Shown one piece after another: positions 31,226 to 42,551 of a stretch of 64,000 bases of DNA; position 1 is the first letter of the stretch, and every line of letters starts with the position of its first letter. Origin of the DNA: Aureimonas phyllosphaerae (GTDB lineage Bacteria > Pseudomonadota > Alphaproteobacteria > Rhizobiales > Rhizobiaceae); contig NZ_FOOA01000001.1 of NCBI RefSeq assembly GCF_900113065.1, forward strand, positions 372,001-436,000, written 5' to 3'. The notes beneath the pieces were generated by a model, which worked only from the letters and a program-made list of their open reading frames with translations, was not told the DNA's origin and ran no database searches. The translations under genes were made by a program, and so were the position numbers.

Positions 31226-32634
31226 GCCCCCCGCCCCAGCGCCTCGAGTTCCTTCGGCAGCGCGTAGGCCCAGGCCGTGATGTTGCCGGCGCCGAGGCAC
31301 ACGACCATGTCGCCGGCCTCCGCCACGCGATGGACGAGCGGCGCAAGTTCCGCCGGACCGTCGATCAGCCGCGCGTCGCGATGGCCGCCGAGGCGCAGGC
31401 GCTCGGCCAGCATCACGGAATCGACGCCGTCGATCGGCTCCTCGCCGGCCGAATAGACCGGCGCGAGGATCACCGTGTCGGCGTCGTTGAAGCAGGCGGC
31501 GAAATCGGCGAACAGCGACTGGAGGCGGGTGTAGCGGTGCGGCTGCACCACGGCGACGACGCGGCCGGTCGCGGCCGAGCGGGCGGCCGACAGCACGGCG
31601 CGAATCTCGACCGGGTGGTGGCCGTAGTCGTCGTAGACGTCGATGCCGAGCGCGGTTCCCGTATGGGTGAAGCGCCGCTTGACGCCGCCGAAGCTGCCGA
31701 GCCCCTTGCGGATCGCCTCCTCGCCGATGCCGATGCGATGGGCGACCGCGACGGCGGCCGTCGCGTTCGACACGTTGTGCCGGCCGGGCATCGGCAGAAC
31801 GAGGTCCTTCATCGCCGTGGTCGCGCCGGTGATGCGGTCGCGGATCGTCACGTCGAAGGTTGAGCGCGGTCCTTCGGCGCGCACGTTCTGGAAGCGCGCG
31901 TCGGCTTGAAGGTTCTCGCCGTACGTGATGATGCGGCGGTCCTCGATCTCGGAGACCAGCGTCTGCACCTCCGGATGGTCGAGGCACATCACGGCAAAGC
32001 CGTAGAAGGGCACGTTCTCGACGAAGGCGCGGAACGCCGCGCGCACCTTGTCGAACGTGCCGTAGTGATCGAGGTGCTCGGGGTCGATGTTGGTGACCAC
32101 CGCGACGTCGGCCGGCAGCTTCAGGAAGGTGCCGTCGCTCTCGTCGGCCTCGACCACCATCCACTCGCCCTCGCCCATGCGGGCGTTGGTGCCGTAGGCG
32201 TTGATGATGCCGCCGTTGACGACGGTCGGGTCCATGCCGCCGGCATCCAGCAGCGTCGCCACCATCGAGGTCGTCGTGGTCTTGCCGTGCGTGCCGCCGA
32301 TCGCGATCGCCTGCCGGAAGCGCATGAGCTCGGCCAGCATCTCGGCGCGGCGCACGATCGGAAGCAGTCGCTCGCGCGCGGCCGACAGCTCGGGGTTCGA
32401 GCGCTTGATCGCGGTCGAGACGACCACGACCTCGGCAAGCCCGAGGTTCTCGGCGGCGTGGCCGACATGGACCGTGACGCCTTTCTCGCGCAGGCGCTGT
32501 ACGTTGGCGTTCTCCGAGGCGTCGGAGCCCTGCACGGTGTAGCCGAGGTTGACCAGCACCTCGGCGATGCCGCTCATGCCGATGCCGCCGATGCCGATGA
32601 AATGCACCGGGCCGATATTGGGCGGCATCTTCAT
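31222..32634 (-). CDS. murC: UDP-N-acetylmuramate--L-alanine ligase
   Basis: Mur ligase of 470 residues adding L-Ala to UDP-MurNAc. It has the N-terminal Rossmann [20 protein letters not shown] loop [28 protein letters not shown] and [11 protein letters not shown], and the C-terminal domain with [11 protein letters not shown]. The ATG at 32634 has AGGAG six bases upstream; the longer frame to 32790 adds an unlikely Arg/Pro-rich tail. It lies 31 bp after murG. Confidence 0.97.
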   Translation of the reverse strand: MKMPPNIGPVHFIGIGGIGMSGIAEVLVNLGYTVQGSDASENANVQRLREKGVTVHVGHAAENLGLAEVVVVSTAIKRSNPELSAARERLLPIVRRAEMLAELMRFRQAIAIGGTHGKTTTTSMVATLLDAGGMDPTVVNGGIINAYGTNARMGEGEWMVVEADESDGTFLKLPADVAVVTNIDPEHLDHYGTFDKVRAAFRAFVENVPFYGFAVMCLDHPEVQTLVSEIEDRRIITYGENLQADARFQNVRAEGPRSTFDVTIRDRITGATTAMKDLVLPMPGRHNVSNATAAVAVAHRIGIGEEAIRKGLGSFGGVKRRFTHTGTALGIDVYDDYGHHPVEIRAVLSAARSAATGRVVAVVQPHRYTRLQSLFADFAACFNDADTVILAPVYSAGEEPIDGVDSVMLAERLRLGGHRDARLIDGPAELAPLVHRVAEAGDMVVCLGAGNITAWAYALPKELEALGRGA

Positions 32635-32665
32635 GGCCGGCTCCTCTGGTCTTTTCGTTGAACGA

Positions 32666-33769
32666 TCAGCGCCTTGCGGCGGCGTCCGGCATAGACGCCA
32701 CGAGATCGGCAAGCAACCGCGCGGCTTCCGGAATGCCTTCGCCCTTGGCGGCGGCTGCCATGACCTCGGCCTTGTCGGCGTCGTTGGCAATCATCGTGGT
32801 GAGGCCGGCAAGGCGCTCGGGCGTGAGGTCGGCCTGCTTCGAGACGATGGTCCCGTGCGCCGACTGGAGACGCTCCGCGTTGGCCGCCTGGTCGTGGTCG
32901 AGCGCGTAAGGATACGGCACGAGGATCGAGGGTCGCCCGATCACCGACAGTTCGGAGACCGTCGACGCGCCGGCGCGGCTGACCACGAGATGCGCCTTGG
33001 CGATGCGGGCCGCCATGTCCTTGAAGAAGGGCGAGACGTCGGCGGGAACGCCGATCTCGCGGTAGGCGGCAACGACCTTGGCCTCGTCCTCGGCGCGGGC
33101 CTGCTGCGTCACGCGCAGCCGGGCGCGAAGACCGGCCGGCATCAGCTTCACGGCAGCCGGCGCCGCATCGGAGAAATAGCTCGCGCCCTGGCTCCCGCCG
33201 AAGACGACGAGTTCGAACGGCTCGCCTTCGCGGCTCGGCCGATAGGGCGTCGTCGCCGCGTCGAGCACCGCCGGCCGAACCGGATTGCCGGTGACCGTGA
33301 TCTTGGCCGCGACCGTAGCATCCGTGTTCGACTGCGGGATGCCGGCCGCGATCCGGCGCACCCGCGTCGACAGGAACTTGTTGGCGCGGCCCATCACGGC
33401 GTTCTGCTCGTGGATCGCGGTCGGAAGCCCGAGTTGCACCGCCGCCATCATCGGCGGAATGGTCGGATAGCCGCCGAAGCCGACGACGGCCGCCGGCCGA
33501 AGCCGCTTCATCAACGCAATCGCGCCGCGATAGCCGGTCCAGAGCTTCAGGCCGGAGCGCAGGACTGCTACCGGGTTCTTCGAGCCGAAGGTGGCGGAGG
33601 GCACGACATGCGTCTCGTCCGCCGGGAAGCTGCCGGCATAACGTCCGGCGCGTTCGTCGGTCACGAGGTGGACCGTGTGGCCGCGCGCGTGCAGTTCGTG
33701 CGCCAGCGCCTCGGCGGGAAACAGGTGGCCGCCGGTCCCGCCGGCGCACAGGAGGATGGGTCGTGTCAT
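32666..33769 (-). CDS. murG: UDP-GlcNAc:lipid I GlcNAc transferase
   Basis: GT-B glycosyltransferase of 367 residues that converts lipid I to lipid II at the inner face of the membrane. N-terminal [21 protein letters not shown], the middle [15 protein letters not shown], and the UDP-GlcNAc-binding [21 protein letters not shown] are present. It lies in the ftsW-murG-murC order with 9 bp to ftsW. Confidence 0.97.
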   Translation of the reverse strand: MTRPILLCAGGTGGHLFPAEALAHELHARGHTVHLVTDERAGRYAGSFPADETHVVPSATFGSKNPVAVLRSGLKLWTGYRGAIALMKRLRPAAVVGFGGYPTIPPMMAAVQLGLPTAIHEQNAVMGRANKFLSTRVRRIAAGIPQSNTDATVAAKITVTGNPVRPAVLDAATTPYRPSREGEPFELVVFGGSQGASYFSDAAPAAVKLMPAGLRARLRVTQQARAEDEAKVVAAYREIGVPADVSPFFKDMAARIAKAHLVVSRAGASTVSELSVIGRPSILVPYPYALDHDQAANAERLQSAHGTIVSKQADLTPERLAGLTTMIANDADKAEVMAAAAKGEGIPEAARLLADLVASMPDAAARR

Positions 33770-33778
33770 CTTGAGGTT

Positions 33779-34945
33779 CTAGCGCGCGGGATAAGGCGCC
33801 TGGAAGGCAAGCGTGCGCTCCACCAGGCGATCGGTCTGCGAGACGTTCTCGGCGCGCTTGCGCGTCAGCGCCAGCACGAAGCCGGCCGAGATCGCGACCG
33901 CCATCATCGACGAGCCGCCGTAGGAGATGAACGGCAGCGTCATGCCCTTGGCGGGCATCAGGTGGAGGTTCACAGCCATGTTGATGATCGACTGGAGGCC
34001 GAACAGCATCACGAGGCCGGAGATGGCAAGCCGGTTGAACGTGTCGCGCTGGTTGAAGGCGATCGACAGGCCGCGCACCACGACGAAGCAGAACACCGCC
34101 GAGAGCGCCATGCAGGAGACGATGCCGAACTCCTCGGCGATCACCGAATAGGCGAAGTCGGTGTGGCTGTCGGGCAGCATGCGCTTGATCGTGCCCTCGC
34201 CCGGTCCCTGGCCGAGCCAGCCGCCCGACAGGATCGCCTCGCGCGCCGTGTCGGTCTGGTAGGTGTCGCCCTCGCCGGTGAGGAAGCGATCGATACGCGA
34301 GGCGACGTGCGGGAAGACCGTATAGGCGCCGAGGAAGCCGACGACGCCGACGCCGCCGAGCAAAGTGATCCACACCCAGGACAGGCCGGCCATGAAGAAC
34401 ATGCAGCTCCAGGTGGCCGAGGTCAGGATCGTCTGGCCAAGGTCCGGCTGCGCGACCAGCAGCGCGGTGACGACGAGGAGCAGCATGATCGAGAAGAGGT
34501 TGCCCGGCACGTCGGGACGGCGCGAGCGCTCGGCGAAGAGCCAGGCGCAGGTAACGACGAAGGCTGGCTTCATGAACTCCGACGGCTGGACGCTGAGCGG
34601 CCCGAAGTCCATCCAGCGCCGCGCGCCCTTCACTTCCATGCCGAAGAACAGCGCCATGACCATGACGACCAGCGAGCCCGCCAGCATGATGATCGACATG
34701 CGGCGCACGCCCCGCGGCGTCAGCAGCGAGGTCGCCAGCATGGCCGCGATCGAGGGGAACAGGAACAGCGCATGCCGCTTCACGAAGTGGAACGGCTCAA
34801 GCCCGATCTTCTCGGCCACGGGGGGGCTTGCCGCGAAGGACAGCACCATGCCGCCGATCATCAGGATCAGGAAGGCGGCGAGGAACCAGCGATCGATGGA
34901 CCACCACCAGTCCGTGATCAGGCCCTTCTTGGCGCGGCTCGACAT
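33779..34945 (-). CDS. ftsW: Peptidoglycan polymerase FtsW
   Basis: SEDS-family polymerase of 388 residues with about ten membrane helices, working with FtsI at the septum. LSVQPSEFMKPAFVVTCAWL and, in a late loop, HLMPAKGMTLPFISYGGSSM are family signatures. The ATG at 34945 lies three bases after the murD stop. Confidence 0.96.
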   Translation of the reverse strand: MSSRAKKGLITDWWWSIDRWFLAAFLILMIGGMVLSFAASPPVAEKIGLEPFHFVKRHALFLFPSIAAMLATSLLTPRGVRRMSIIMLAGSLVVMVMALFFGMEVKGARRWMDFGPLSVQPSEFMKPAFVVTCAWLFAERSRRPDVPGNLFSIMLLLVVTALLVAQPDLGQTILTSATWSCMFFMAGLSWVWITLLGGVGVVGFLGAYTVFPHVASRIDRFLTGEGDTYQTDTAREAILSGGWLGQGPGEGTIKRMLPDSHTDFAYSVIAEEFGIVSCMALSAVFCFVVVRGLSIAFNQRDTFNRLAISGLVMLFGLQSIINMAVNLHLMPAKGMTLPFISYGGSSMMAVAISAGFVLALTRKRAENVSQTDRLVERTLAFQAPYPAR

Positions 34946-34948
34946 GGC

Positions 34949-36343
34949 TCAACCCTTCGAAGACGGTTCGGTCGCGGGCAGCGCGGCCACAAGCTGGCGG
35001 AACGTGTCGCCACGCACCTCGAAATTGCGGAACTGGTCGAAGCTGGCGCAGGCCGGCGACAGAAGGACGACCTCGTCCTCGCCCGTCCGCGCGGCGTCGC
35101 GCGCCGCATCCTCGACCGCGACCTCCAGGGTACCGGAAATTTCGTAAGGAATTCGTTCACCAAGAGCGGCGGCAAAGGACGGAGCCGCCTCGCCGATCAG
35201 ATAGGCCTTCGCGACGCGGGAGAAGAGCGGCTCCAGCGAGGCGATGCCGCCCTCCTTGGGCAGTCCGCCGGCGATCCAGTGGATGCGCTCGAAGCTGCCG
35301 AGCGCGGGCGCGGCAGCGTCCGCATTGGTCGCCTTGGAGTCGTTGACGAACAGCACCCTCGCCCGCCGACCGACCTCCTCCATCCGGTGGGCGAGCCCCG
35401 GGAACGAGCGAAGGCCGTCCATGATCTCGTCGTCGGAAAGGCCGAGCGCCGTCAGTGTCGCGACCGCGGCGGCGGCGTTCTGTCCGTTGTGGCGCCCGCG
35501 CAGCGAACCGATCCCGGCGAGCGGAAAGCGCGCCTTGACCGCTCCCCCCTCCGAGACACGCACCTCACCGTCCGCGAAATAGACGCCGTCGTCGAGCGTC
35601 CGCTCCTTGGAGATGCGCACGACGACGTTGCCTTCGCTCTCATGCCAGTCGGCAATGCCGGCGCAGTAGTCGTCGTCGACGCCGATGACGGCGGTGCCCG
35701 CTTCCTGCAGGAGGCGCGCCTTGATCGCGGCGTAGTTCTCCATCGTGCCGTGGCGGTCGAGATGGTCGGGCGTCAGGTTCAGGAGGATGCCGACCATCGG
35801 CGCAATCGAGGGCGCGAGGTCGATCTGGTAGGACGAGCATTCGACCACGTAGAAGCGGTCGGGACGGGGCGGCTCCAGCGTCAGCACCGCGACGCCGATA
35901 TTGCCGCCGAGCTGCGTGTCGCGGCCCGACGCCCTGAGACAATGCGCGATCAGCGCCGTCGTGGTCGATTTGCCGTTGGTGCCGGTGATGGCGACGAAGG
36001 GCGCGCGCGGCGTCGAGGTCTGCCGCTCGCGCACGAAGATCTCGATGTCGCCGATGACCGGCACGCCGGCGGCGTTGGCGAGATCGGCGGCCCAGTGAGG
36101 CTTGGGGTGCGTCAGCGGCACGCCGGGCGACAGGACCAGCGCCTCCACACTCCCCCAGTCGAGATCGTGCAGGTCGCCGGTCGGAATGCCCTCGGCCCGC
36201 GCCGCTTCCACGCTCTTCGGATTGTCGTCGAACGCGGTGAGGCGCGCACCGCCCGCCTGCAGCGAACGGGCCGTCGCAAGACCCGATCCGCCGAGACCGA
36301 ACAGGGCGACGTTGCGATCCTTGAAGGTGTGGGCCGCGATCAT
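34949..36343 (-). CDS. murD: UDP-N-acetylmuramoyl-L-alanine--D-glutamate ligase
   Basis: Mur ligase of 464 residues adding D-Glu. [14 protein letters not shown] (N-terminal Rossmann), ATP loop [37 protein letters not shown] and C-terminal [12 protein letters not shown] are seen. Start at ATG 36343 ([18 protein letters not shown]), eight bases after mraY. The larger frame to 37630 is a shadow over mraY. Confidence 0.97.
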   Translation of the reverse strand: MIAAHTFKDRNVALFGLGGSGLATARSLQAGGARLTAFDDNPKSVEAARAEGIPTGDLHDLDWGSVEALVLSPGVPLTHPKPHWAADLANAAGVPVIGDIEIFVRERQTSTPRAPFVAITGTNGKSTTTALIAHCLRASGRDTQLGGNIGVAVLTLEPPRPDRFYVVECSSYQIDLAPSIAPMVGILLNLTPDHLDRHGTMENYAAIKARLLQEAGTAVIGVDDDYCAGIADWHESEGNVVVRISKERTLDDGVYFADGEVRVSEGGAVKARFPLAGIGSLRGRHNGQNAAAAVATLTALGLSDDEIMDGLRSFPGLAHRMEEVGRRARVLFVNDSKATNADAAAPALGSFERIHWIAGGLPKEGGIASLEPLFSRVAKAYLIGEAAPSFAAALGERIPYEISGTLEVAVEDAARDAARTGEDEVVLLSPACASFDQFRNFEVRGDTFRQLVAALPATEPSSKG

Positions 36344-36351
36344 CCCGAGCC

Positions 36352-37434
36352 TCAGCGCAGCTTGAGCGTGGACAGGCCGACGAAGGCCAGGAGGAGGGCG
36401 ATGATCCAGAAGCGGACGACGACCTGGCTCTCGGTCCAGCCGAGCTTCTCGAAATGGTGGTGGATCGGCGCCATCAGGAAGACGCGGCGGCCGGTCATCT
36501 TGAACCAGCCGACCTGGATGATGACCGACAGGGCCTCGATCACGAAGAGGCCGCCGATCACGCCGAGCACGAGCTCGTGCTTGGTCGCGACCGCGATCGC
36601 CCCGACGAGGCCGCCCAGCGCGAGCGACCCGGTGTCGCCCATGAAGATCGCGGCCGGCGGCGCATTGAACCAGAGGAAGCCGAGGCCCGCGCCGATGACC
36701 GCACCGCAGACCACGGCGAGTTCGCCGGTGCCCGCGACGTAGTGGATCTGCAGGTAGTTGGCGAAGTTGGTGTTGCCCGCAAGATAGGCGATCAGGCCGA
36801 AGGCGGCCGCCGCGATCATGATCGGCATGATCGCCAGACCGTCGAGCCCGTCCGTCAGGTTGACCGCGTTGCCGGCCCCGACGATCACGAAGGCGGCGAA
36901 GGCGGCATAGAACCAGCCGAGGTCGATCAAGAGCGACTTGAAGAAGGGGATCGAGAGCGAGCTCGCGAAGGATCCCTGCTGCGCCAGGATCACCATGACG
37001 CCGGCAGCGAGCGCGATCAGGAACTCCAGCCCGAGGCGCGACTTGCCCGAGAAGCCCTTGTGGCTCTGCTTCGTCACCTTGAGATAGTCGTCGTAGAATC
37101 CGATCGAGCCGAAGCCGATCGTGACCAGCAGCACCATCCAGACGTAGAGGTTGGTGAGTTCGGCCCAGAGAAGCGTCGCGACCAGAAAGCCGGAAAGGAT
37201 CATCAGGCCGCCCATCGTGGGCGTGCCGGCCTTCTTGAAGTGCGTCTGCGGTCCGTCGGCGCGGATCGGCTGTCCCCGCCCCTGGCGCACGCGCAGGTTC
37301 GCGATGATCGCCGGTCCGAACAGGAACACCACGATGAACGAGGTGATCATCGCCCCGCCGGTGCGGAAGGTGATGTAGCGGAAGACGTTGAAGAGCTGCG
37401 CGTCGTCGGCGAGCGTGGCGAGATAGGACAGCAT
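36352..37434 (-). CDS. mraY: Phospho-MurNAc-pentapeptide transferase
   Basis: Ten-helix membrane enzyme of 360 residues that makes lipid I from UDP-MurNAc-pentapeptide and undecaprenyl phosphate. The active-site motifs are [20 protein letters not shown] (DD pair), [15 protein letters not shown] and [20 protein letters not shown]. The ATG at 37434 is three bases after the murF stop. Confidence 0.98.
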   Translation of the reverse strand: MLSYLATLADDAQLFNVFRYITFRTGGAMITSFIVVFLFGPAIIANLRVRQGRGQPIRADGPQTHFKKAGTPTMGGLMILSGFLVATLLWAELTNLYVWMVLLVTIGFGSIGFYDDYLKVTKQSHKGFSGKSRLGLEFLIALAAGVMVILAQQGSFASSLSIPFFKSLLIDLGWFYAAFAAFVIVGAGNAVNLTDGLDGLAIMPIMIAAAAFGLIAYLAGNTNFANYLQIHYVAGTGELAVVCGAVIGAGLGFLWFNAPPAAIFMGDTGSLALGGLVGAIAVATKHELVLGVIGGLFVIEALSVIIQVGWFKMTGRRVFLMAPIHHHFEKLGWTESQVVVRFWIIALLLAFVGLSTLKLR

Positions 37435-37437
37435 GGA

Positions 37438-38910
37438 TCAGGCTCCCTGGCCGAGATCGGAAGGGGCGGACATGCCGGACGCCGCCTCGGAGGGCGGGGT
37501 GTGGATGCGGATCAGATCGTCCACGATCTTGGAAAAACCGATGCTTTTCGAGGCCTTCGCCATCACGACGTCGCCCTGGCGAAGATGCCGGACGAGGCTT
37601 TCGCGAAGCTCGTCGGGCGTCGCGAACCATTCGTGGCGCACGAGGCGCTCAAGCGCGCCGTCCAGCCCCTTCATCTCAGGTCCGCAGAGGAGCACGAGGT
37701 CGGGATGTGCGTCGAGGATCGGGCCAGCCAGCTCGGCATGGAGATCGCTTGAGAACTCGCCGAGCTCCAGCATGTCGCCGAGAACGGCGATCCGGCGGCC
37801 GCTCGGGCCCGGCGCGCCCTGCGCCAGGAGCGCGAGCGCCGCGCGCATGGAGGCGGGGTTGGCGTTGTAGCTTTCGTCGATGAGCGTCCACTCGCCGCTG
37901 CCGCCCAGAAGTGGCAAGACGTGGCGCTCGCCGCGCCCCTTGCCGGCGCGCCAGGAACTGAGGGACTTTGCCGCCTGCTCGACGTCGGCGCCCAGAAGAT
38001 CGGCCGCGCCGAGCACCGCCAGCGCGTTCTGAACGAGATGACGGCCGCCCGAGCCGAGCTGAACCTCGACTTGCGTCCCGTCGATGCGTGCGACGATGCG
38101 CGAGCCGGACGCCGAGGGCCGGAAGCCGGCCAGCCGATAATCCGCGGTCTCCTCTTCGCCGAAGGTCGTGATGCGGGTGACGCCGGCGCCTTGAGCGGCC
38201 TGGATGAGATAGGCCGTCATCGGGTCGTCGGCGTTGAGGACCGCGGTGCCGCCGGGCACGACGCCTTCAAAGATCTCGGCCTTCGCCTCGGCGATGTGCT
38301 CGAGGCTCTTGAAGAAGCCGAGATGGGCGGCGGCGATCAGCGTGATGACCGCGACGTGCGGGCGCACGAGCTTCACCAGCGGCCGGATCTCGTCCGGGTG
38401 GTTCATGCCGATCTCGAACACCGCAAAGCGCGCGTCGGCGGGAAGGCGCGCCAGCGTCAGCGGTACGCCCCAGTGGTTGTTGAACGACGCGGCAGAGGCA
38501 TGCACCGTGCCCTGATCGCCGAGCACGTGGCGCAAGGCGTCCTTGGTCGTGGTCTTGCCGACGCTGCCGGTGACCGCGACGATGCGGGCCGTGGAGCGGT
38601 CGCGCGCCGCCGAGCCGAGACGCTCCAGCGACTTCAACACGTCGTCGACGACGACGATGGGCAAGCCGATCGCGCCGAGCGCCGGCAGCTTCTTCTCGGC
38701 CACCACCAGCATCGAGGCACCGGCTGCCGCGGCCTGGCGCAGGAAGGCATGGCCGTCGAAGGCGTCGCCCTTGATGGCGAAGAACGCCTCGCCCGGCTGG
38801 AGCGTGCGCGTGTCGATCGACACGCCCGAGACCGCAGCCGGCATCGCGCCGATCGGTCGCCCGCCGGTCGCAGCGGCCAGCGCCTCGCCGGTCCAGAGCG
38901 GCGCGGTCAT
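37438..38910 (-). CDS. murF: UDP-MurNAc-tripeptide--D-Ala-D-Ala ligase
   Basis: Mur ligase of 490 residues adding D-Ala-D-Ala, completing the pentapeptide precursor. [22 protein letters not shown] loop [30 protein letters not shown] and [19 protein letters not shown] are present. The ATG at 38910 overlaps the murE stop (ATGA). The C-terminal tail of about 15 residues is not conserved. Confidence 0.97.
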   Translation of the reverse strand: MTAPLWTGEALAAATGGRPIGAMPAAVSGVSIDTRTLQPGEAFFAIKGDAFDGHAFLRQAAAAGASMLVVAEKKLPALGAIGLPIVVVDDVLKSLERLGSAARDRSTARIVAVTGSVGKTTTKDALRHVLGDQGTVHASAASFNNHWGVPLTLARLPADARFAVFEIGMNHPDEIRPLVKLVRPHVAVITLIAAAHLGFFKSLEHIAEAKAEIFEGVVPGGTAVLNADDPMTAYLIQAAQGAGVTRITTFGEEETADYRLAGFRPSASGSRIVARIDGTQVEVQLGSGGRHLVQNALAVLGAADLLGADVEQAAKSLSSWRAGKGRGERHVLPLLGGSGEWTLIDESYNANPASMRAALALLAQGAPGPSGRRIAVLGDMLELGEFSSDLHAELAGPILDAHPDLVLLCGPEMKGLDGALERLVRHEWFATPDELRESLVRHLRQGDVVMAKASKSIGFSKIVDDLIRIHTPPSEAASGMSAPSDLGQGA

Positions 38911-40355
38911 CGGGCCGCTCCCGCGATCGCGGCGCGCACTTCCTCGTGGTCCGAGAAGGGCAGCGTGTCCGCGCCGACCGTCTGGCCGTTCTCGTGGCCC
39001 TTGCCGGCGACGATCACCGTGTCCCCTGCCCGCGCCTGCTCCACCGCATGGCGGATCGCGGCGCGGCGGTCGCCGATTTCCTCCGCCTCCGGCACCGCGG
39101 AGAGGATCTCGACGCGGATCGTGGCCGGCACCTCGGAGCGCGGGTTGTCATCTGTGACGATCACCACGTCGGCGAGGCGCTGCGCGATCTCGCCCATGAT
39201 CGGGCGCTTGCCGCGATCGCGATCCCCGCCGCAGCCGAACACGAGGATGACGCGGCCGGTGGTGAACGGGCGCACGGACGACAGGACGTTCTCCAGCGCC
39301 TCGGGCTTGTGGGCGTAATCGACGAAGACCGGCGCCCCGTCGGCCGTCGTGCCGGCAAGTTCCAGGCGACCGGGGGCGCCCTTCAGGTGCTCCAGCGCCG
39401 GCAGGACGTCGTCGACGTTGCGGCCCGTCGCGATCGCGAGGCCCGCCGCAACGAGCGCGTTCGCCATCTGGAACTCGCCGGCGAGCGGCAGCACGATGCG
39501 GTAGAGCTTGCCCGCCGCCTCGATCTCGGCGACCTGTCGGTGGCGCTCGTGCTCCAGCCGCTTCAGCTTCAGGAAGCCGCCGTTGCTGCCGACCGTCATC
39601 ACGGTGGCGCCGGCCCGCTGCGCGGCCTCGGTGGCCGCACCGGACCAGCGGTCGTCGGCGTAGATCACGGCCGGCGCGCCCTTCGGCAGCAGCGTGTCGA
39701 AGAGGCGCATCTTGGCGCGGAAGTAGTCGTCCACCGTCGGGTGGTAGTCCATGTGGTCGCGGCCGAGATTGCTGAAGCCGGCAGCCCTCAGCTCGACGCC
39801 GTCGAGCCGGCGCTGGTCGAGGCCATGGCTCGACGCCTCCATCGACGCATGGGTCACGCCTTCATCGGCAAGCTCCGCCATAAGCCGGGCGAGCGCGACC
39901 GGCTCGGGCGTCGTCAGCGAGCCGTATTCGTCGCGCGTCGGCGAGACGACGCCGGTCGTGCCGATCGAGGCGGCCTTGAGGCCGCACATCGTCCAGATCT
40001 GGCGCGTGAAGGCGGCGATCGAGGTCTTGCCGCTGGTGCCGGTGACGGCCACGACATGGTCGGGCTGGCGTCCGTAGAAGCGGGCGGCCATTCGGGCGAG
40101 CGCGCGGCGTGCGTCGCCGCTGCGAAGAACGGGAACGGACGGCGAGGCTTCCACGCCGACCGGCAGGAGAACGGCGGCCGCGCCACGCGAGACCGCATCC
40201 TCGACGAAGGCCGCGCCGTCGCCCTTGGTGCCGGCGAGCGCGGCAAACAGCATGCCGGGCCGCACCTGCCGCGAGTCCGAGGTCAGGCCAGTGATGTCGA
40301 CCATTTCATCGCTAGGCCCCGTGGCGAGGTCCTCGGCCAGATCGCAAAGCTTCAT
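38907..40355 (-). CDS. murE: UDP-MurNAc-L-Ala-D-Glu--meso-DAP ligase
   Basis: Mur ligase of 482 residues. It has [16 protein letters not shown], the ATP loop [28 protein letters not shown] (carbamylated Lys region) and the meso-DAP recognition sequence TDDNPRSE, so the third stem-peptide residue is meso-diaminopimelate. It starts at ATG 40355, downstream of a tandem hairpin that separates it from ftsI; it may have its own promoter or depend on read-through. Confidence 0.97.
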   Translation of the reverse strand: MKLCDLAEDLATGPSDEMVDITGLTSDSRQVRPGMLFAALAGTKGDGAAFVEDAVSRGAAAVLLPVGVEASPSVPVLRSGDARRALARMAARFYGRQPDHVVAVTGTSGKTSIAAFTRQIWTMCGLKAASIGTTGVVSPTRDEYGSLTTPEPVALARLMAELADEGVTHASMEASSHGLDQRRLDGVELRAAGFSNLGRDHMDYHPTVDDYFRAKMRLFDTLLPKGAPAVIYADDRWSGAATEAAQRAGATVMTVGSNGGFLKLKRLEHERHRQVAEIEAAGKLYRIVLPLAGEFQMANALVAAGLAIATGRNVDDVLPALEHLKGAPGRLELAGTTADGAPVFVDYAHKPEALENVLSSVRPFTTGRVILVFGCGGDRDRGKRPIMGEIAQRLADVVIVTDDNPRSEVPATIRVEILSAVPEAEEIGDRRAAIRHAVEQARAGDTVIVAGKGHENGQTVGADTLPFSDHEEVRAAIAGAAR

Positions 40356-40377
40356 TCACCATCTTCCGCATCGCATG

Positions 40378-40452
40378 GAAAAGCCGGCGGATGGCCCGCC
40401 GGCTTGTCCGGGTTCGTCTCGTGGGCTCGTCCTGTAGAACACGGGACGAGCC
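40378..40452 (-). terminator. Tandem hairpins between ftsI and murE
   Basis: Two perfect hairpins in the 115-bp gap. The first met by polymerase has nine-bp arms 40444-40452 and 40424-40432 with an 11-base loop. The second has ten-bp arms 40396-40405 and 40381-40390 with a five-base loop, then TTTTCC on the minus strand. The second resembles a Rho-independent terminator; the first could pair as an alternative structure. They would split the mur/fts block into two transcription units or attenuate it. Confidence 0.7.
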
Positions 40453-40470
40453 TGTTGAAGCATTTTGACG

Positions 40471-42195
40471 TCAGTACGACACGAGGAGCGACTTGCCCGT
40501 TTCCCCGAAGTCCGGCTTCACGTCGAGGAAGGTTGCGGCGCGGCGCACGATGTTGCCGACCATCGGCGCGGCGTTGTAGCCGGCGGTCGCCGCGTACTTG
40601 CCCTCTTCCTTCTTGGGCTCGTCGATGATCGAGAGCACCAGATAGCGCGGCTTCTCGATCGGGAAGGCGCCGACATAGGCGTTGAAGCGCATGTCCTTGG
40701 AGTAGCGCCCGGCGACGACCTTTTCCGCCGTGCCCGTCTTGCCGCCGACGTGGTAGCCCGGCGGGTTGGCGCTCTTGCCCGAGCCCGACACGCCATTGAT
40801 CTTGAAGATCTCGCGCATCTCGGCCGAGGTCTGGTCCTTGAGGACCTTCACCTTGATCTTGTCCGCCTCTTCCTTGGTGCGCGGCAGGAAGGTCGGCGGC
40901 ACGTACCAGCCGTCGTTGACGATCGCGGCCGCGGCCACCGCCGTCTGGAGCGGCGTCGTCGAGACGCCGTGCCCGAAGGCGATCGTCATCGAGTTGATCT
41001 TCTTCCACTGCTTGGGCTGCGTCGGCATCGCCGTCTCGGGCAGCTCGGTCTTGATGCGCGACAGGAGACCCATGCGCGTCAGGAACTCCTTGTGCCCTTC
41101 GATGCCGACGAGATCGGCCTCGCGGGCGGAGCCGACGTTCGAGGAATACTCGAAGATCTCGGGCACCGAGAGCGGGCGGCCCTTGCCGTGGAACTCCTTG
41201 ATCGTGAAGCCGGCGACGCGGAAGGGCGTCGTCGAGAACACGTCATTGTAGCGCACGAGGCCCGAATCCAGCGCCATCGCGGTCGTGAAGATCTTGAAGG
41301 TCGACCCCATCTCGAACGTGCCGGCCGAGATGCGGTTGAGGTTTTCCTTCTTCAGCGCGTCGCCCGGAAAGTTCGGGTCGTAGTCCGGCAGCGAGGCCAT
41401 GGCGATGATCTCGCCGGTCTGGATGTCCATGACGAGGCCGCCGGCGGCGATCGCCTTGTACTTGGCCATGGCGGCGACGAGCTCGTCGCGCACGATGTGC
41501 TGGACGCGCAGGTCGATCGACAGCTTGACCGGCTCCAGCTTGTCGTTGCCGGCAAAACCGAGCTGCTGGAGATCACGGAAGCCCGCGTCGTCGACATACT
41601 TCTCCATGCCGGCGATGCCCTGATTGTCGACGTTGGTCACGCCGACGATGTGGGCTGCGGTCGGGCCGCCGGGGTAGAAGCGCTTCTTCTCGGTACGGAA
41701 GCCGATGCCGGGAATGCCGAGCGCCATGATCTCCTGCTGCTGGCGCGGCGTCAGCTCGCGCTTCAGCCAGGCAAAGCCCGCCTTGGACGACAGGCGTGCG
41801 TGCAGGATCTTCGGATTGAGGTCCGGCAGGACGGTGAGAAGCGACTCCGTCGCCTCGTCTGCGTCGACGATGCGGCGCGGCTCGGCAAACAGCGAGGCGG
41901 TCTTGATGTCGGTCGCCAGCACCTCACCGTTGCGGTCGAGGAGGTCGGGGCGCGTCACCGGCCCCTGCCCCGCGGCCGAGCGGTAGGTGTCGTTCGGGTC
42001 GGACTGCGTGCCGAGATAGACGAGGCGACCGCCGATCACGAGGTAGATCGCGCAGAACAGGCCCGTCGCGATGACGAAGCGCGGCTTGTTGCGCGGCGCC
42101 TCGACGCGGCGGCGGCGAAGACCCGTCGTGGACGTCGCGGGCGCGGCGGCGGCGGTCAGCCCGAGCCCGGACAGTAGCTTGCGCAGAGCTTTCAT
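40471..42195 (-). CDS. ftsI: Peptidoglycan transpeptidase FtsI (PBP3/PBP2)
   Basis: Septal class B penicillin-binding protein of 574 residues. A cytoplasmic basic tail and one membrane helix (FVIATGLFCAIYLVIGGRL) are followed by the PBP dimerisation domain (RPDLLDRNGEVLATDI) and the transpeptidase domain with S298-T-F-K301, the SSN motif in EYSSNVGS and the KTG in GGKTGTAEK. The ATG at 42195 overlaps the ftsL stop (ATGA). All catalytic motifs are intact. Confidence 0.97.
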   Translation of the reverse strand: MKALRKLLSGLGLTAAAAPATSTTGLRRRRVEAPRNKPRFVIATGLFCAIYLVIGGRLVYLGTQSDPNDTYRSAAGQGPVTRPDLLDRNGEVLATDIKTASLFAEPRRIVDADEATESLLTVLPDLNPKILHARLSSKAGFAWLKRELTPRQQQEIMALGIPGIGFRTEKKRFYPGGPTAAHIVGVTNVDNQGIAGMEKYVDDAGFRDLQQLGFAGNDKLEPVKLSIDLRVQHIVRDELVAAMAKYKAIAAGGLVMDIQTGEIIAMASLPDYDPNFPGDALKKENLNRISAGTFEMGSTFKIFTTAMALDSGLVRYNDVFSTTPFRVAGFTIKEFHGKGRPLSVPEIFEYSSNVGSAREADLVGIEGHKEFLTRMGLLSRIKTELPETAMPTQPKQWKKINSMTIAFGHGVSTTPLQTAVAAAAIVNDGWYVPPTFLPRTKEEADKIKVKVLKDQTSAEMREIFKINGVSGSGKSANPPGYHVGGKTGTAEKVVAGRYSKDMRFNAYVGAFPIEKPRYLVLSIIDEPKKEEGKYAATAGYNAAPMVGNIVRRAATFLDVKPDFGETGKSLLVSY

Positions 42196-42548
42196 CGAAT
42201 GCGGCCCTGGCTGGCGGATGCGATCTTGGAGCTGTGCGCGGCCTCCTCGGGAGCCGGAGGCACTGGCACGGCGGGAAGCTGGTTGGGCTCGACGATCTGC
42301 TGCGGCTCGACCGGCTTCAGCTGCAGCACGGCGTCGAAGTTGCGCGCCAGCGCCTCGAGGCGGAACGGCTGGTTGAGGAGGCTCCAGTCGGCTTCGAGCA
42401 GCTGCATCGTCTCGCGCTCCTGCGCGATCTTGCGGTCGAGCAGCATCACCTCGTGCTCGAGCGATTCGGCCTGATACTTCTGGCCGAAGGTCCACGTCGC
42501 GACGACGAGGACGATGGCGACGAGAAGGACGTCGAGCGTCTTCAGCAT
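42192..42548 (-). CDS. ftsL: Cell division protein FtsL
   Basis: Small bitopic divisome protein of 118 residues: a short cytoplasmic start, one membrane helix (VLLVAIVLVVATWTFG), then a coiled coil (YQAESLEHEVMLLDRKIAQE) that pairs with its partners, and a Pro-rich tail. Primary sequence is poorly conserved in this family; the call rests on topology, size and position between rsmH and ftsI. Its stop overlaps ftsI (ATGA), and its start is three bases after rsmH. Confidence 0.92.
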   Translation of the reverse strand: MLKTLDVLLVAIVLVVATWTFGQKYQAESLEHEVMLLDRKIAQERETMQLLEADWSLLNQPFRLEALARNFDAVLQLKPVEPQQIVEPNQLPAVPVPPAPEEAAHSSKIASASQGRIR

Positions 42549-42551
42549 GGG

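Noticed and set aside
32549-36742. A 1397-codon open frame on the plus strand
   Set aside because: It is antisense to murC, murG, ftsW, murD and mraY, is rich in Arg/His/Asp/Gly without domains, and reflects high GC and codon bias on the coding strand.
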